Assembly (NCBI RefSeq): GCF_017948265.1
Contig: NZ_CP072852.1
Span: 3,534,001-3,598,000 of the forward strand
DNA: 64,000 bases
From: Rhodoferax sp. PAMC 29310
Lineage (GTDB): Bacteria; Pseudomonadota; Gammaproteobacteria; Burkholderiales; Burkholderiaceae_C
Direction of reading: 5' to 3'
In this document: piece after piece, positions 17,650-29,674 of the stretch
Position numbering within the stretch: the first letter of the stretch is position 1
How the letters are laid out: the number at the start of each line of letters is the position of its first letter
Translations under genes and position numbers: made by a program
The notes under the pieces: generated by a model
What the model was told of the DNA's origin: nothing
The model's input: only the letters and a program-made list of their open reading frames with translations
Databases searched by the model: none

Positions 17650-20421
17650 TCACAGCGAACCCAGATAGTCATCCACAGCGGCCATTTCCGCCTCGAAGCG
17701 GGGCAGCAGCACAGTCAATGCTTCGACCTGGCCGGTATTGCCGGCCTGTTCCATCGCCTCGCACAGCTCGGCCAGTGCCAGCGCGCCTACTGTGCGGGCC
17801 GATGACTTGAGTTTATGGGCCGCAGCGCCGCTAGCCCTTACCTGACCCGCCGCGCAGGCGCTGCGCAGTTCCGCTGCTATCCCGGTCGCGCTGAGCCGAA
17901 AGTCGTGCAGGAGCTCACTGATCATCGCCGAATCATCGCCCACCAGCGCCTTGAGCACGCTCACGTCCACCGGTACGGATAGCACAGCCGCCAGAGTAGT
18001 TGGTGCGCTTGGCGCTGCAAGGGCTGGCATAGTTTCGACTGACATAAGCTCTACTGGTATCGATTCGGCAGCCAGTGGCATCCATTTTTTCAACATGGCT
18101 CTCAGGTCCGTGAGATGCGCCGGTTTGCTCAGGTAGCCGTCCATCCCGGCGGCGCGGCAATTCTCGGCCTCGCCCTTTAGGGCGTTGGCGGTCAGCGCGA
18201 TGATCGGCATGCGCCGCTTGCCGCCTTCAACGCTGCGGATGGACTGGCTGAGCTCATAGCCGTCCATTTTCGGCATGTGCAGGTCGGTCAGCAGCAGCGC
18301 GTAGTCGCCGCTCTGCCAGCGCTTCAGCGCCGCGCGGCCGTCGCCGGCGACATCTGCCGTGTAACCGAGCAAACCCAACTGGAGCAGGATCACTTTCTGG
18401 TTGGTCTCGTTGTCTTCGGCTACCAGGATCAGGCGGCCCTGCTGCAGGGCCTGCGCGCGCGACGGCGGCTGCGCTAACAGCTTCGGTTTTCCCCCGACCT
18501 TGCCGGGCAGTGGCGTTTCTGTTTCTTCTTCTTGTCCCTCCTTCTCCCGCCCGGCGGCGAGTGCCACTGCCCGCAGGAAGGACTGGCGATTCATGACATC
18601 GCCGTCCATGGTGACGAGGTCCGCCGTTTGGACGCGGCCCTGCCGACGCCGTCCACGGCCGATGACGACAAAGCGGGGCTCTATGCCGGGCTGATGGTGC
18701 CCGTGCTCAAGCAACACGAAACGCGGGTCCAGGCTGAGTCGGGCGCGGCAGGCCGCGCGCAATTCCTCGAGCGGTGGCGTATCGTGCCCGGCGTCGATGA
18801 TGAATAAGCACAGGCCGGGCGTCAGCGTGCCTATCAGTTTGCAGGCTGCCTCCAGGCTCAGTGCCCGCTCGACGTGCGCGCCGCCGTAGCGCAGATAGGT
18901 GGCCATATCTTCGCCCAGCTCCTGCGTGTTGCCCAGCACCAGGCAGGAAAGCCCACTGAGATCGACCCGCTTGCCGGCGGCGATGGGCTGCTCCGGCAGC
19001 GGCTCAAACGGCAGGCGCACGGTAAAGGTAGCGCCCTTGCCCAGCGCGCTTTGCACCGCGATTTCGCCACCCATGAGATTCACCAATTGGCGAGAAATGA
19101 CCAGCCCCAGCCCGGTGCCGCCAAAGCGCCGGGTTGTGGATGCGTCGGCCTGGGTGAAGGAGCTGAAGAGCCGCGCCTGGGTCTCCTCATCGATGCCGAT
19201 GCCGTTGTCGGCCACCTGAAACTCCACCGTCACCTTTTGATCAGGCTCAAGACTGGCCAGGTTCGAGTTTCTCCCAGCCAGCACGGCCCGCACCGACACC
19301 CGGCCCGGTCGCCGCTGCCCACTAGAGAACTTGATGGCGTTGCTGACGAGGTTGACCAGCACCTGACGCAGGCGCAGGGCATCGCCCAGGACGGCTTCGG
19401 GAATCGCCGTATCGATGAACAGGGTGAGCTCCACCCCTTTCTTTGCGGCCAGGTTGTCCAGCAGCCCGCAGGCCTTCTCCAGCACGTCGGCCACCGGCAT
19501 CGGCGCGTGCTCGACCTCCAGTCTGCCCGCCTCGATCTTGGAGAAGTCGAGAATGTCTTCGATGATGGCCAGCAGGGAATACGCCGATTCACGGATGAGA
19601 TCGACCATCTCCACCTGGCGGCCCTGCAGGCCGGTCTGGTGCAGCACGTCGATCATGCCGATGACGCCGTTCATGGGGGTGCGAATCTCGTGGCTCATGG
19701 TGGAGAGAAAGGCCGACTTGGCGATGCTGGCCTGCTCGGCCACCGAACTCGCCTCGCGCAGTTGCATGGTTATTTTTTCCAGTGCTAGCCGCTCTCGCTG
19801 GTCGCGCTTATGTTGCATGGCCAATAGAGCCGATACGATCAGAAGAAAAATCAGTTGGAAGGCGGTGAGGCCAATAATCAGGTTGATTTGGTCCAGCGCG
19901 GTTATTGACTGCCGCTCAAGACGATATGAAACCTCAGTATTGGTAGCCATGCTCAGTGCCTGTACCTCAGGTCCCAAGGCGTTAAAATCTGTCAGTAAAC
20001 TTGCCAATTCCGCTGACACCCATGGCGTCTTGGCCAAGATGACGTCGGCTCGCAGAGCCAGGCGTTCCAGCGCCGGCAACGCGATCAGGTATTCCGGGCG
20101 GTGGGTCACTTCAAGCATGCTCGGGCTATCTCGGAGCAAAGTCAGTCGGCTCAAAAGCAGGTCGTAGCGCAGGCTTAGGGTGTCTCGGTCAGGCGGAGTG
20201 TGGTGGGTAACGGCGCTGTTAAGTACCTGGCGAAAACGTAAAAACTCCCGCTCGAACTGAAAGGTGAGTGACATGACCGAATCTAAATGCAGGCGATCAT
20301 TTTGTTGAATCACCTGTTTTTGATTCCACTCAAAAACCAGTAACACCGCCATGCCAATAGCCACAATGGCCGTACCCAAGGCCAGCCAACTCAAGTAACT
20401 TAGTTTTTTGATATGACTCAC
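17650..20421 (-). CDS. hybrid sensor histidine kinase (HisKA-HATPase-REC-Hpt)
   Basis: This is a 923-residue BarA-type hybrid kinase. Membrane helices near residues 10-30 and 188-210 flank a helical periplasmic sensor of about 155 residues. The dimerisation/phospho-acceptor site is [15 protein letters not shown] (His244). The ATPase part has [23 protein letters not shown] and [12 protein letters not shown]. After a degenerate receiver-like region comes a true receiver, [14 protein letters not shown], with Asp713 in [13 protein letters not shown]. The C-terminal Hpt domain carries His869 in [11 protein letters not shown]. The phosphorelay H-D-H could end on the REC-EAL protein encoded just downstream. 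The gene upstream encodes a secreted molybdopterin-domain-like protein 10 bases away. Confidence 0.93.
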   Translation of the reverse strand: MSHIKKLSYLSWLALGTAIVAIGMAVLLVFEWNQKQVIQQNDRLHLDSVMSLTFQFEREFLRFRQVLNSAVTHHTPPDRDTLSLRYDLLLSRLTLLRDSPSMLEVTHRPEYLIALPALERLALRADVILAKTPWVSAELASLLTDFNALGPEVQALSMATNTEVSYRLERQSITALDQINLIIGLTAFQLIFLLIVSALLAMQHKRDQRERLALEKITMQLREASSVAEQASIAKSAFLSTMSHEIRTPMNGVIGMIDVLHQTGLQGRQVEMVDLIRESAYSLLAIIEDILDFSKIEAGRLEVEHAPMPVADVLEKACGLLDNLAAKKGVELTLFIDTAIPEAVLGDALRLRQVLVNLVSNAIKFSSGQRRPGRVSVRAVLAGRNSNLASLEPDQKVTVEFQVADNGIGIDEETQARLFSSFTQADASTTRRFGGTGLGLVISRQLVNLMGGEIAVQSALGKGATFTVRLPFEPLPEQPIAAGKRVDLSGLSCLVLGNTQELGEDMATYLRYGGAHVERALSLEAACKLIGTLTPGLCLFIIDAGHDTPPLEELRAACRARLSLDPRFVLLEHGHHQPGIEPRFVVIGRGRRRQGRVQTADLVTMDGDVMNRQSFLRAVALAAGREKEGQEEETETPLPGKVGGKPKLLAQPPSRAQALQQGRLILVAEDNETNQKVILLQLGLLGYTADVAGDGRAALKRWQSGDYALLLTDLHMPKMDGYELSQSIRSVEGGKRRMPIIALTANALKGEAENCRAAGMDGYLSKPAHLTDLRAMLKKWMPLAAESIPVELMSVETMPALAAPSAPTTLAAVLSVPVDVSVLKALVGDDSAMISELLHDFRLSATGIAAELRSACAAGQVRASGAAAHKLKSSARTVGALALAELCEAMEQAGNTGQVEALTVLLPRFEAEMAAVDDYLGSL

Positions 20422-20431
20422 TATGGCTCGT

Positions 20432-20935
20432 TTATTGAATCGTCATCGACTTGAGTTGCCAGGCGGAACGCTCGTAATACACCACTGAGCGAAGCTCCGC
20501 CGTGGTGTCATACGGATAGACGATGAATAAAGGCCCTTTGGTTTTGACAGGAATGGCCTCCCCATTCATCTCGTGGGCCAGAATAACGTCAAACTTTTGC
20601 GCATCGGCAAATGGGATGCTGGTTTGGTAGTCGTTAAGAGCCGCTGCCTTGATAGTGACTCCATTGGCCTTGGCTGCCGCCAAAACATCCCGTAACAAGG
20701 GTCCGGTGAACTTGATGGGTTGCTTGTCCCACGGCGTCATGGTGGTAAAGGTTTGCTGTGGCAGTTTGGCAAGCATGGGCAGGTCAAAGACAGCCGCATT
20801 CGGGGTATTTTTTTCTCCCACCTTGCCCGAGATGGTCAATATTACTTTCTCTGAAGGTGGCTCCAATGCAGCTACCGGAAGAGAAAGCAGTAATACAGAA
20901 AGAAATGCGGCAATCGGTCGGGTCATTGGATTCAT
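20432..20935 (-). CDS. secreted molybdopterin-domain-like protein (COG3915 type)
   Basis: This is a 167-residue protein with a signal peptide ([20 protein letters not shown]) and a domain resembling the oxidoreductase molybdopterin-binding fold. Visible marks are [39 protein letters not shown] and [11 protein letters not shown]. It lacks the cysteine that ligates molybdenum in sulfite oxidases, as do other small proteins of this group. I therefore expect a ligand-sensing rather than a redox role. The start at 20935 gives the signal peptide; the longer open frame upstream runs into IS3 DNA. It is the first gene of an operon with the hybrid kinase and REC-EAL protein, which suggests it feeds a periplasmic signal to the kinase. 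Confidence 0.8.
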   Translation of the reverse strand: MNPMTRPIAAFLSVLLLSLPVAALEPPSEKVILTISGKVGEKNTPNAAVFDLPMLAKLPQQTFTTMTPWDKQPIKFTGPLLRDVLAAAKANGVTIKAAALNDYQTSIPFADAQKFDVILAHEMNGEAIPVKTKGPLFIVYPYDTTAELRSVVYYERSAWQLKSMTIQ

Positions 20936-21032
20936 AGAAACCTCATGGGTAGGAGTAGTTGATGGATGCTGGAGCGGAGGTTGGCGCATTCTGCATCTTA
21001 TGCGGCGCGCGTCAAGGTAGTTGCCGCCTAAT

Positions 21033-22035
21033 TTACGCAGCCAACGACTGAATAAGCTTTTTCGCAACGTGCTCGGCAATGACGGAGTCACGTTCCGGGT
21101 TGAGGGTGACTGGGCCAATGAGATTCCAGTTGCGGGTATGGCGTGCCCAGCGCGCTGGATGACGCTCCTTTGCCTCGTTGTACAGCACATGTCGGGCAGC
21201 CAGAATGGCATGGTCTTGACCGGTATGGCGCTGAGCCGGTGACACATAGCGAATACCACTATGGCGGTGTTCGACGTTGTACCAATGCACGAAGCCAGCG
21301 GCCCAAGTGCGTGTTGCCTCCAAATCGACAAAGCCCTTGGCTGGGAACTCAGGTCGGTACTTGGCCGTGCGAAACAGCGACTCGGCATAGGCGTTGTCAT
21401 CACTCACCCTTGGGCGTGAGCACGACGGTTTGACACCCAACCAGTTGAGCATAGCCAGCACCGTGGTGGCCTTGAGCGTGGAGCCGTTGTCGCCTTGCAA
21501 TACCGGCTTGTCAGTCAGGGTTGCTATGCCCTCGGCCAATGCCGTTCGCCGTACCAGGTGAACCGCATGATCGGAGTGGTCGCTGTCATGCACCTCCCCG
21601 CTCACGATCTTGCGCCTGTACAGATCCAGAATCAAGTACAGGTGAAACCAGCGGCCAATTACCGTCGCCGGCAAGTAGGTCATGTCCCAACACCAGACCT
21701 GGCGTGCGGTCGTGGCGATGTGGGTGCTCGGCGGGCGTCTGGCTTTGGGTGCCTTGGCTCGGCCTCGGTGTGCTGTTTGCCCGTGGCCCGCGCAACACCC
21801 GTGCAAACGTGGACTCGCTGGCCAGGTACACACCCTCATCGGCCAGCATGGGCACGATGCGTGCCGGTGGCACGGCGCAAAAGCGCGGTTCGTTGGCCAC
21901 GCTCAGTAATTCGGTTCGCTCATCAGCGCTCAAGGTATGGTTTGGCATCGCGCGCACAACTGAGGGTCTGCCATCCCCCTTGGTCGTGCCCTCATGTGCT
22001 TTCCACCGTTGAAGGGTGCGTGCGTCTATAACAAT
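21033..22035 (-). mobile_element. IS3-family transposase remnant, frameshifted and 5'-truncated
   Basis: The minus strand encodes most of a single-frame IS3-type transposase. An HTH-like part (DARTLQRWKAHEG, PMLADEGVYLASESTFARVLR) lies in one frame. From GHGQTAHRGRAKAPK on, a second frame carries the DDE integrase core: VWCWDMTYLP with the first Asp, VLQGDNGSTLKATTV with the second, and SDDNAYAESLFRT with the Glu. The shift is at the CCC run near 21786-21788, and one base removed joins RVLRG to HGQTAHRG. The N-terminal 30-40 codons are missing, cut off where IS630 sequence begins near 22035-22045. Terminal inverted repeats were not identified. It sits 97 bases upstream of the molybdopterin-domain gene. 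Confidence 0.82.
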
Positions 22036-22039
22036 CGCG

Positions 22040-22981
22040 AATGAAAATGCAGGTTTTTGAATGATCTGAAAATTATCGGCAAATCGGGTGGTGAGTGACT
22101 TGGCAAGTTTGCTCCAACGTTTGAGGAAAAAGTCTCTTATGGTCAAGGCAAAGACCTTTTCATCTGCGAAGTAAACGTTGTCACGGACCTGATCATTCAT
22201 CACCTTCCAAGTCCGCTCAATCAGGTTAAGGTTGGGCGAACAAGGGGGAAGATGACGCAGTTTGATGCCCCAGGCGGGCGGCTACGATCTGCGTGGCCTT
22301 GCTGACGCAATACGAGCCTTGGTCCAGAATGATGTGCAGCGTGGAAAACCTGGTTCGAGGATAACTTCGGCGCAGCCGCACGAAGTGTTCGGTCAAGGTT
22401 TCTGAATTGACCGTCTCTGCAAATGTCGTGACCAGTTTGAGTGTCTGTGCATTGAGGGTTCCGATCACGTTGACCCGTTTTTTTTCAGCCGTTGTAGCAA
22501 TGATCTTTCTCTCGCCTTTGATCGACCAACCTTAGCCCAATTTGGTGGCCCTGGTGGGGTGTGCGGCATCCAGGAAAAGGACGACTTCCCCCTCGGGTAA
22601 GCCGTCTTTGAGGCCGTGGTATGTATCGATGAATTCGGCTTGAGACAGCGGGCAAGCCTTGGCCGGTGCAGGGTCGCTTTTCTTGAAGGAGAAGCGGTTG
22701 CGATTGAGCCAATCCGTCATGCCAGAGATGGAGAACTGAATACTAAAAAGGCTCTTGACTTTTTCGACTGCGGTTTGGTCAGTTGGCACATCGAAAGTGG
22801 CCAAAATGGCACGCAACCTGGCGGCCTGGTCCTGGGTTAATTTGCCTTCGGATCCGTCACTTGATCCGCCTGTTTTGTCGTTGTCGAAGTAGTCTTTCAG
22901 ATGTCTGCGGGCTGTCTGCTCGTCGATGAAGAAAAACTTGGCTATCTCGACAAAAATCTCCCCTTGCTGTTGGAAGGCCTG
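22040..22981 (-). mobile_element. IS630-family transposase remnant with a nonsense codon and a frameshift
   Basis: The minus strand reads as an IS630/Tc1-type transposase. The helix-turn-helix part is GEIFVEIAKFFFIDEQTARR, followed by TDWLNRNRFSFKKSDP and the first catalytic Asp in VVLFLDAAHPTRATKLG. TAA follows at 22532-22534, where relatives have an aromatic residue, and the frame then resumes GWSIKGERKII, VIGTLNAQTLKLVTTF and HIILDQGSYCV. A second defect at 22276-22278 (one extra G on the plus strand) separates this from AWGIKLRHLPPCSPNLNLIE (catalytic Glu) and the C-terminus. The 5' end is fused to the aminotransferase remnant near 22981, so the element has also lost its end. It cannot be active as written. 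Confidence 0.82.
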
Positions 22982-23866
22982 CGTCAAAGCGTTGCGGGTG
23001 CCCTGGACTCCGCACCCGACGAGGTTGTGCTCACCCGAGGCGCCACAGAAAGCATGCTGGCGCTGATCAGTGGTTACCGGCATCTAAAGCGCGGGGACAC
23101 GGTTTTGTACTGCGACCTGGATTACCCCGCGATGCGCCACGCTATCGAATGGTTGCGCGAGCGTCGGGGTGTGACACCAGTGCGGTTGAGCTTGCCCGAG
23201 CCCGCCACGCGTGACGCGGTGATGGAAACCTATGCCCGCGCGCTGCGCGACCACCCCGGCACGAAACTGGTGTTGCTGACTCACCTGAGCCACAGCACCG
23301 GGCTGGTGCTGCCGTTGGCAGAGTTGGCCGATTTGGCACGGGCTGCGGGCGCGGAAGTCATCTTGGGCGCACCGCTGGGTTGCGGTTGCTTGTACATCCG
23401 GCGCGGGCACGTCACCTCAATCGATCGATACTTTGGTGATCGGGATTTCACTGATAGCGACATACGCGCACGCATTCACACCGGTTCCCCCAACTTTGTG
23501 GCCTGGTTGACGCTGCCCGCCGCGTTGCAACTGCACCAGCGCATTGGCGTGCAGGCCAAGGCAGCTCGCTTGCTTCACCTGCGCAATTACTGGGTGAATC
23601 AGGTGTGCGCCTTGGCGCACATCGAGGTGTTGACACCGGATGACCCGCGCTCAGTGGCAGGTATCACCTCGTTTCGGGTCAAGGGCCAAACCAGCGCGGT
23701 CGACAATGACGCCATCGTGGCCACGCTGCGCGACCAGCATGACGTTTTCACCGTGCGCCGGGACGGGCCCAGCGCAGGTGACGGTGTGCGCGTGACGCCC
23801 GCTATCACCACTACGCATGCGGATCTGGACCGCCTGATGGGTGGTGTGCGGGCGCTTCCGGCCTGA
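22982..23866 (+). pseudogene. class V aminotransferase / isopenicillin N epimerase-like, 5'-truncated and lacking the PLP lysine
   Basis: The frame shows class V aminotransferase features: VVLTRGATESMLALISGY, GDTVLYCDLDYPAMRHAI, LVLLTHLSHSTGLVLPLAEL and GSPNFVAWLTLPAALQLHQ. Its first 20-30 codons as an open frame (from 22901) are IS630 DNA read backwards, so the native 5' end is gone. Inside, AEVIL at about 23371 joins directly to GAPLGCGCLYIRRGHV. Relatives have about 30 residues here, with D-x-A-H-S/A-W-G and the PLP-binding lysine of an LHKW-type motif. The deletion is in frame but removes the catalytic lysine. The fragment lies 3' to 3' with lpdV, 1 base apart, and is not expected to be an active enzyme. 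Confidence 0.83.
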
Positions 23867-23867
23867 C

Positions 23868-25271
23868 TCAGATGTGCAAAGCCTGGCCCAGTGCCCGCAG
23901 CGCGGCTTCCTGCACGGCTTCACCCAGCGTCGGGTGGGCGTGAATGGTGCCGGCCACGTCTTCCAGTGTGGCGCCCATCTCAATTGAATGCGAGAACGCG
24001 GTGCTCAGCTCGGACACGCCAGCGCCCACGGCTTGCCAACCCACGATGAGGTGGTTGTTGCGCCGCGCCACCACGCGCACAAAGCCGTCGGTGGACTCCA
24101 GCGTCATGGCGCGACCATTGGCCGCGAACGGAAAGCTGGCCGTGATGCATTCCAGTCCCGCCTGATGGGCTTGCCCGGGTGACAGGCCCGCCACCACCAC
24201 TTCGGGGTCGGTGAAGCACACGGCAGCAATTGCATTCGGCGCAAAGTGATGTCGCTGGCCGGCAATGATTTCGGCCACCATCTAGCCCTGCGCCATGGCG
24301 CGGTGGGCCAGCATGGGCTCACCGGTCAAGTCACCAATGGCCCAGACGTTGCGCGTGGAGGTGCGGCACTGGTCGTCCACCTTCACGGCGCGCCCCTGCA
24401 TGGCCAGCATCAAGCCTTCCAGACCCCAGCCGTGGGTGCGTGGCACGCGGCCAATGGCCACCAATACCTGGTTGGCGGGCAACTCGCTCTCCATCCCGGT
24501 GCCGTTCAGCACGCGCACGGCATCGCCAGTCGCGTTCAGGCCTTGCACCTTGCTGCCCAGCAGCATGTGAATGCCCAGCTGGCGCAGAGATGCCGCCACG
24601 GGCTTCACCAGTTCCTCGTCGTACTGAGGCAGTACGCGGTCTTGTGCTTCCACCACCGTTACATCAGCGCCGAGCTTGCGGTACACCGTACCCAGCTCCA
24701 GCCCAATGTAGCCGCCGCCCACTACCACCATGCGCTGTGGGATTGATGTGGGTGACAGGGCTTGCGTAGATGAGATGACGCGCTCGCCAAACGGCATATC
24801 AGGCAAACCCATTTCCACCGAACCCGTGGCCAGCAGCAGGTGCTCGCACTGAATGCGCAGCGGCTCGCTGTTGTCGCCGTCCAGATGCACATCCACCGTT
24901 TTTCCGTCCACCACTTGGGCCCAGCCTTTGACGACCTTGACGCCGTTCTTCTTGAGAAGGGCACCGACGCCGCCCGTGAGTCGCGCCACGATACCGTCTT
25001 TCCAGCGCACGGTTTGGGCCACGTCAATGCGGGCCGCCTCCACATGAATGCCCAAGGTGTGGTCGCCCATGTAGCGGTGCGCCTGGTGGTAGGCGTGGGC
25101 CGCGTGAATCAGCGCTTTGGACGGAATGCAGCCAATGTTCAGGCAGGTGCCGCCCACCGTGTCGCCCTCGACCAGCGTGGTGGCAATGCCCAGTTGTGCC
25201 GCTCGAATTGCGGCCACATAGCCGCCAGGCCCGCCGCCAATGATGAGCAGGGTGGTGGGTTGGATTTCCAT
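23868..25271 (-). pseudogene. lpdV: dihydrolipoamide dehydrogenase (E3) of the branched-chain complex, in-frame amber
   Basis: This is a 468-codon E3 frame with TAG at 24282-24284 (codon 330). The N-terminal FAD part has [20 protein letters not shown], and the redox disulfide is in [16 protein letters not shown]. The NAD domain includes [16 protein letters not shown], and the second FAD motif is [18 protein letters not shown]. The stop follows AMAQG; the same frame continues [30 protein letters not shown] and the catalytic [18 protein letters not shown]. Relatives usually have Glu or another charged residue at the stop. Truncation there would remove the dimer interface and catalytic His-Glu, so E3 would be inactive. 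It is the last gene of the bkd operon, 3 bases after bkdB. Confidence 0.88.
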
Positions 25272-25274
25272 GCC

Positions 25275-26567
25275 TTACATCACGAACAGCGTGGCCGGAC
25301 ACTCCAGATAGCCACGTATCAATTGAACAAACTCGGCCGCATGCAGGCCGTCCACCACGCGGTGGTCAAAGCTGGATGAGAGGTTCATCATCAGCCGTGC
25401 TACCACGGCGCCGTTGCGAATCATGGGCCGTTCGACCATGCGGTTGACGCCCACAATCGCCACCTCGGGGTGGTTGATGACGGGGGTGGTCAGGATGCCG
25501 CCCAAAGCGCCCAGGCTGGTGATGGTGATGGTCGAGCCACTCAGCTCGTCGCGCGTGGCCTTGCCGCTGCGGGCGGCTTCAGCCAGACGCGTGACTTCAG
25601 CCGCACAGGCCCACAGGTCGCGGGTCTCGGCGTGGCGCACCACGGGCACCATCAAGCCGGCTTCACTTTGCGTGGCGATGCCCAGATGCACCGCACCAAA
25701 TTGCGTCGCCACGGCGGCTTCGTCGTCGTAACGCGCATTGATTTGCGGAAATTGGCGTACCGCCAGAATCAGGGCGCGCATGACAAAAGGCAGCATGGTC
25801 AGGCGGCCACGCGTTTTGCCATGCTGGGCATTGAGCTTGGCGCGAAGGGCTTCCAGCTCGGTCACGTCCACCTCTTCGACATAAGCAAAGTGAGGAATGC
25901 GGCGCTTGGACTCTTGCATCTTCTGCGCAATCTTGCGGCGCAGGCCAATCACAGGCACGGCCTGTTCGTCATTGCGCTCGGCATAGCGTTGGTCCGCTTG
26001 AGTGGCGGCCGCGCCCTGGCCAGCTCGTGCGGAAAAGGCATCCAAATCGTCGTGCGTGATGCGGCCAGCCGTGCCGGTGCCCGGCACAAATTGCAACTCC
26101 ACGCCCAAGTCCCAGGCGCGCCGGCGCACGGCGGGCGAGGCGATGGGTTTGTCGCCCAACTGGCGGGCGTGCGGCGCCGAAGCGGCCGGCGCATTTTCAC
26201 GGCGGGTGGGAGCGGGTGGCGAGGGGGGCGCAGCTGGCGTCGCTTGTGCAACTGGAGCCGCAGCCGCAGCCGCAGCCGCAGCGGGCGAGGGCGCCACAGC
26301 GCTGTCTTTCACATTGCCCGCGCCTTCCACCTCAATGCGAATCACCTCCGAGCCCACGGCCATGACCTGGCCCACGGTGCCACCCAAGGACAGCACTTTG
26401 CCCGCCACCGAGGACGGGATTTCGACCGTGGCTTTGTCGGTCATGACATCGGCCAGAATTTGATCCTCGGCCACCAGGTCGCCCACCTTCACGTGCCAGG
26501 CGACCAGCTCCACCTCGGCAATGCCTTCACCAATGTCTGGCATCTTGATTGTGTGAATACCCATCAT
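25275..26567 (-). CDS. bkdB: branched-chain alpha-keto acid dehydrogenase E2 (lipoyl transacylase)
   Basis: This is the 430-residue E2 core. A single lipoyl domain carries the lipoyl lysine in DVMTDKATVEIPS. A flexible Ala/Pro-rich linker with an Ala-rich run follows, then the peripheral-subunit-binding domain (IASPAVRRRAWDLGVELQFV, TGRITHDDL). The catalytic acyltransferase domain has the active-site SSSFDHRVVDGLHAA. The start at 26567 overlaps the stop of bkdA2 (ATGATG/TGA) and has GGAGA upstream. Lipoyl-domain wording (KMPDIGEGIAEVELVAWHVK) matches branched-chain rather than pyruvate complexes. The neighbours are E1 alpha, E1 beta and E3. Confidence 0.93.
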   Translation of the reverse strand: MMGIHTIKMPDIGEGIAEVELVAWHVKVGDLVAEDQILADVMTDKATVEIPSSVAGKVLSLGGTVGQVMAVGSEVIRIEVEGAGNVKDSAVAPSPAAAAAAAAAPVAQATPAAPPSPPAPTRRENAPAASAPHARQLGDKPIASPAVRRRAWDLGVELQFVPGTGTAGRITHDDLDAFSARAGQGAAATQADQRYAERNDEQAVPVIGLRRKIAQKMQESKRRIPHFAYVEEVDVTELEALRAKLNAQHGKTRGRLTMLPFVMRALILAVRQFPQINARYDDEAAVATQFGAVHLGIATQSEAGLMVPVVRHAETRDLWACAAEVTRLAEAARSGKATRDELSGSTITITSLGALGGILTTPVINHPEVAIVGVNRMVERPMIRNGAVVARLMMNLSSSFDHRVVDGLHAAEFVQLIRGYLECPATLFVM

Positions 26568-27691
26568 GTCTCCATCGTGCGTTTGAGCGCTTCTGCGACC
26601 CGTTTCGGGCCAGGAAAATAAGCCCACTCCTGGGCATGGGGATACGGTGTGTCCCAACCGGCGACGCGCTCAATCGGCGCCTCCAGGTGGTAGAAACAAT
26701 GTTCCTGAATCAGCGCGATCAGTTCCGCGCCAAATCCGCTGGTGCGGGTGGCTTCGTGCACCACCACGCAGCGCCCGGTTTTCTTGACCGAGGCGACGAT
26801 GGTCTCCAGGTCCAGCGGCCAGATGCTGCGCAGGTCGATGATCTCGGCGTCCACCCCGCTCTCTTGGGCGGCGGCTTCGGCCACGTAGACCATGGTGCCG
26901 TAGGCAATCACGGTGAGCGCCTTGCCGGGGCGGGTGATGGCGGCTTTGTCCAGCGGCACGGTGTAGTAGCCCTCGGGCACCATGCCCATGGGGTGTTTCG
27001 ACCAAGGCACCACCGGCTTGTCATGGTGGCCGTCAAACGGGCCGTTGTACAAGCGTTTTGGCTCCAGAAAAATCACCGGGTCGTCATTCTCAATCGACGC
27101 AATCAGCAAGCCCTTGGCGTCATATGGGTTGGAGGGCATCACGGTGCGCAGGCCACACACCTGGGTGAACATGGCCTCCGGGCTTTGGCTGTGGGTTTGT
27201 CCGCCGTAAATGCCGCCACCGCAAGGCATGCGAATCGTCATGGGGCAGGTGAAGTCGCCGGCCGAGCGGTAGCGCAGGCGCGCGGCCTCCGAGACGATCT
27301 GGTCACTGGCGGGGTAGAAGTAATCCGCAAACTGGATTTCCACCACGGGCCGCAAACCGTAAGCCCCCATGCCCACCGCCGTGCCCACAATGCCGCCTTC
27401 AGAGATGGGGGCGTCAAACACGCGCGAACTGCCGTACTTCTTTTGCAGGCCCTCGGTGCAGCGAAACACGCCGCCGAAGTAGCCCACGTCCTGGCCATAG
27501 ACGACCACGTTGTCGTCTCGCTCCAGCATCACATCCATGGCCGAGCGCAGCGCCTGGATCATGGTCATAGAAGATGTGGCCCCCACGCTTGTCGCTGCGT
27601 GTACTGCGCTGCCCCCCGAGGGGGCTGAACTTGCTCGGGGCGACCCTTCGCGGCGTTCGCTGTCATTTGCGTTGTCATATTGATTGTTCAT
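26564..27691 (-). CDS. bkdA2: branched-chain alpha-keto acid dehydrogenase E1 beta
   Basis: This is the E1 beta subunit, 375 residues from ATG 27691, which has a GGGGAT ribosome site inside the end of bkdA1 2 bases upstream. The conserved body begins MTMIQALRSAMDVMLERDD (internal Met at 27568) and contains VVYGQDVGYFGGVFRCTEGL, FDAPISEGGIVGTAVGMG and MPCGGGIYGGQTHSQSPEA. With E1 alpha it carries out thiamine-diphosphate-dependent decarboxylation of the keto acids from Val, Leu and Ile. The first 41 residues are unlike other E1 beta proteins and are encoded mostly by a GC-rich repeat (27585-27665), apparently inserted into the 5' coding region without breaking the frame. Confidence 0.92.
   Translation of the reverse strand: MNNQYDNANDSERREGSPRASSAPSGGSAVHAATSVGATSSMTMIQALRSAMDVMLERDDNVVVYGQDVGYFGGVFRCTEGLQKKYGSSRVFDAPISEGGIVGTAVGMGAYGLRPVVEIQFADYFYPASDQIVSEAARLRYRSAGDFTCPMTIRMPCGGGIYGGQTHSQSPEAMFTQVCGLRTVMPSNPYDAKGLLIASIENDDPVIFLEPKRLYNGPFDGHHDKPVVPWSKHPMGMVPEGYYTVPLDKAAITRPGKALTVIAYGTMVYVAEAAAQESGVDAEIIDLRSIWPLDLETIVASVKKTGRCVVVHEATRTSGFGAELIALIQEHCFYHLEAPIERVAGWDTPYPHAQEWAYFPGPKRVAEALKRTMET
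27585..27665. repeat. GC-rich intergenic-type repeat inside the bkdA2 5' coding region
   Basis: Read on the minus strand, the block starts GCGAACGCCGCGAAGGG, contains the self-complementary CCCCCTCGGGGGG and ends GACAAGCGTGGGGGC. I recognise it as a repeat common between genes in Comamonadaceae. A related but diverged block (CTGGCCCCTTAGGGGGC) lies after ahpC. Here it is translated as residues 11-36 of E1 beta. Confidence 0.6.
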
Positions 27692-27693
27692 GG

Positions 27694-29674
<1,981 letters not shown>

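Noticed and set aside
22901..22981. Start of the aminotransferase gene at 22901
   Set aside because: The first codons are IS630 transposase DNA read on the opposite strand, so this start is accidental.
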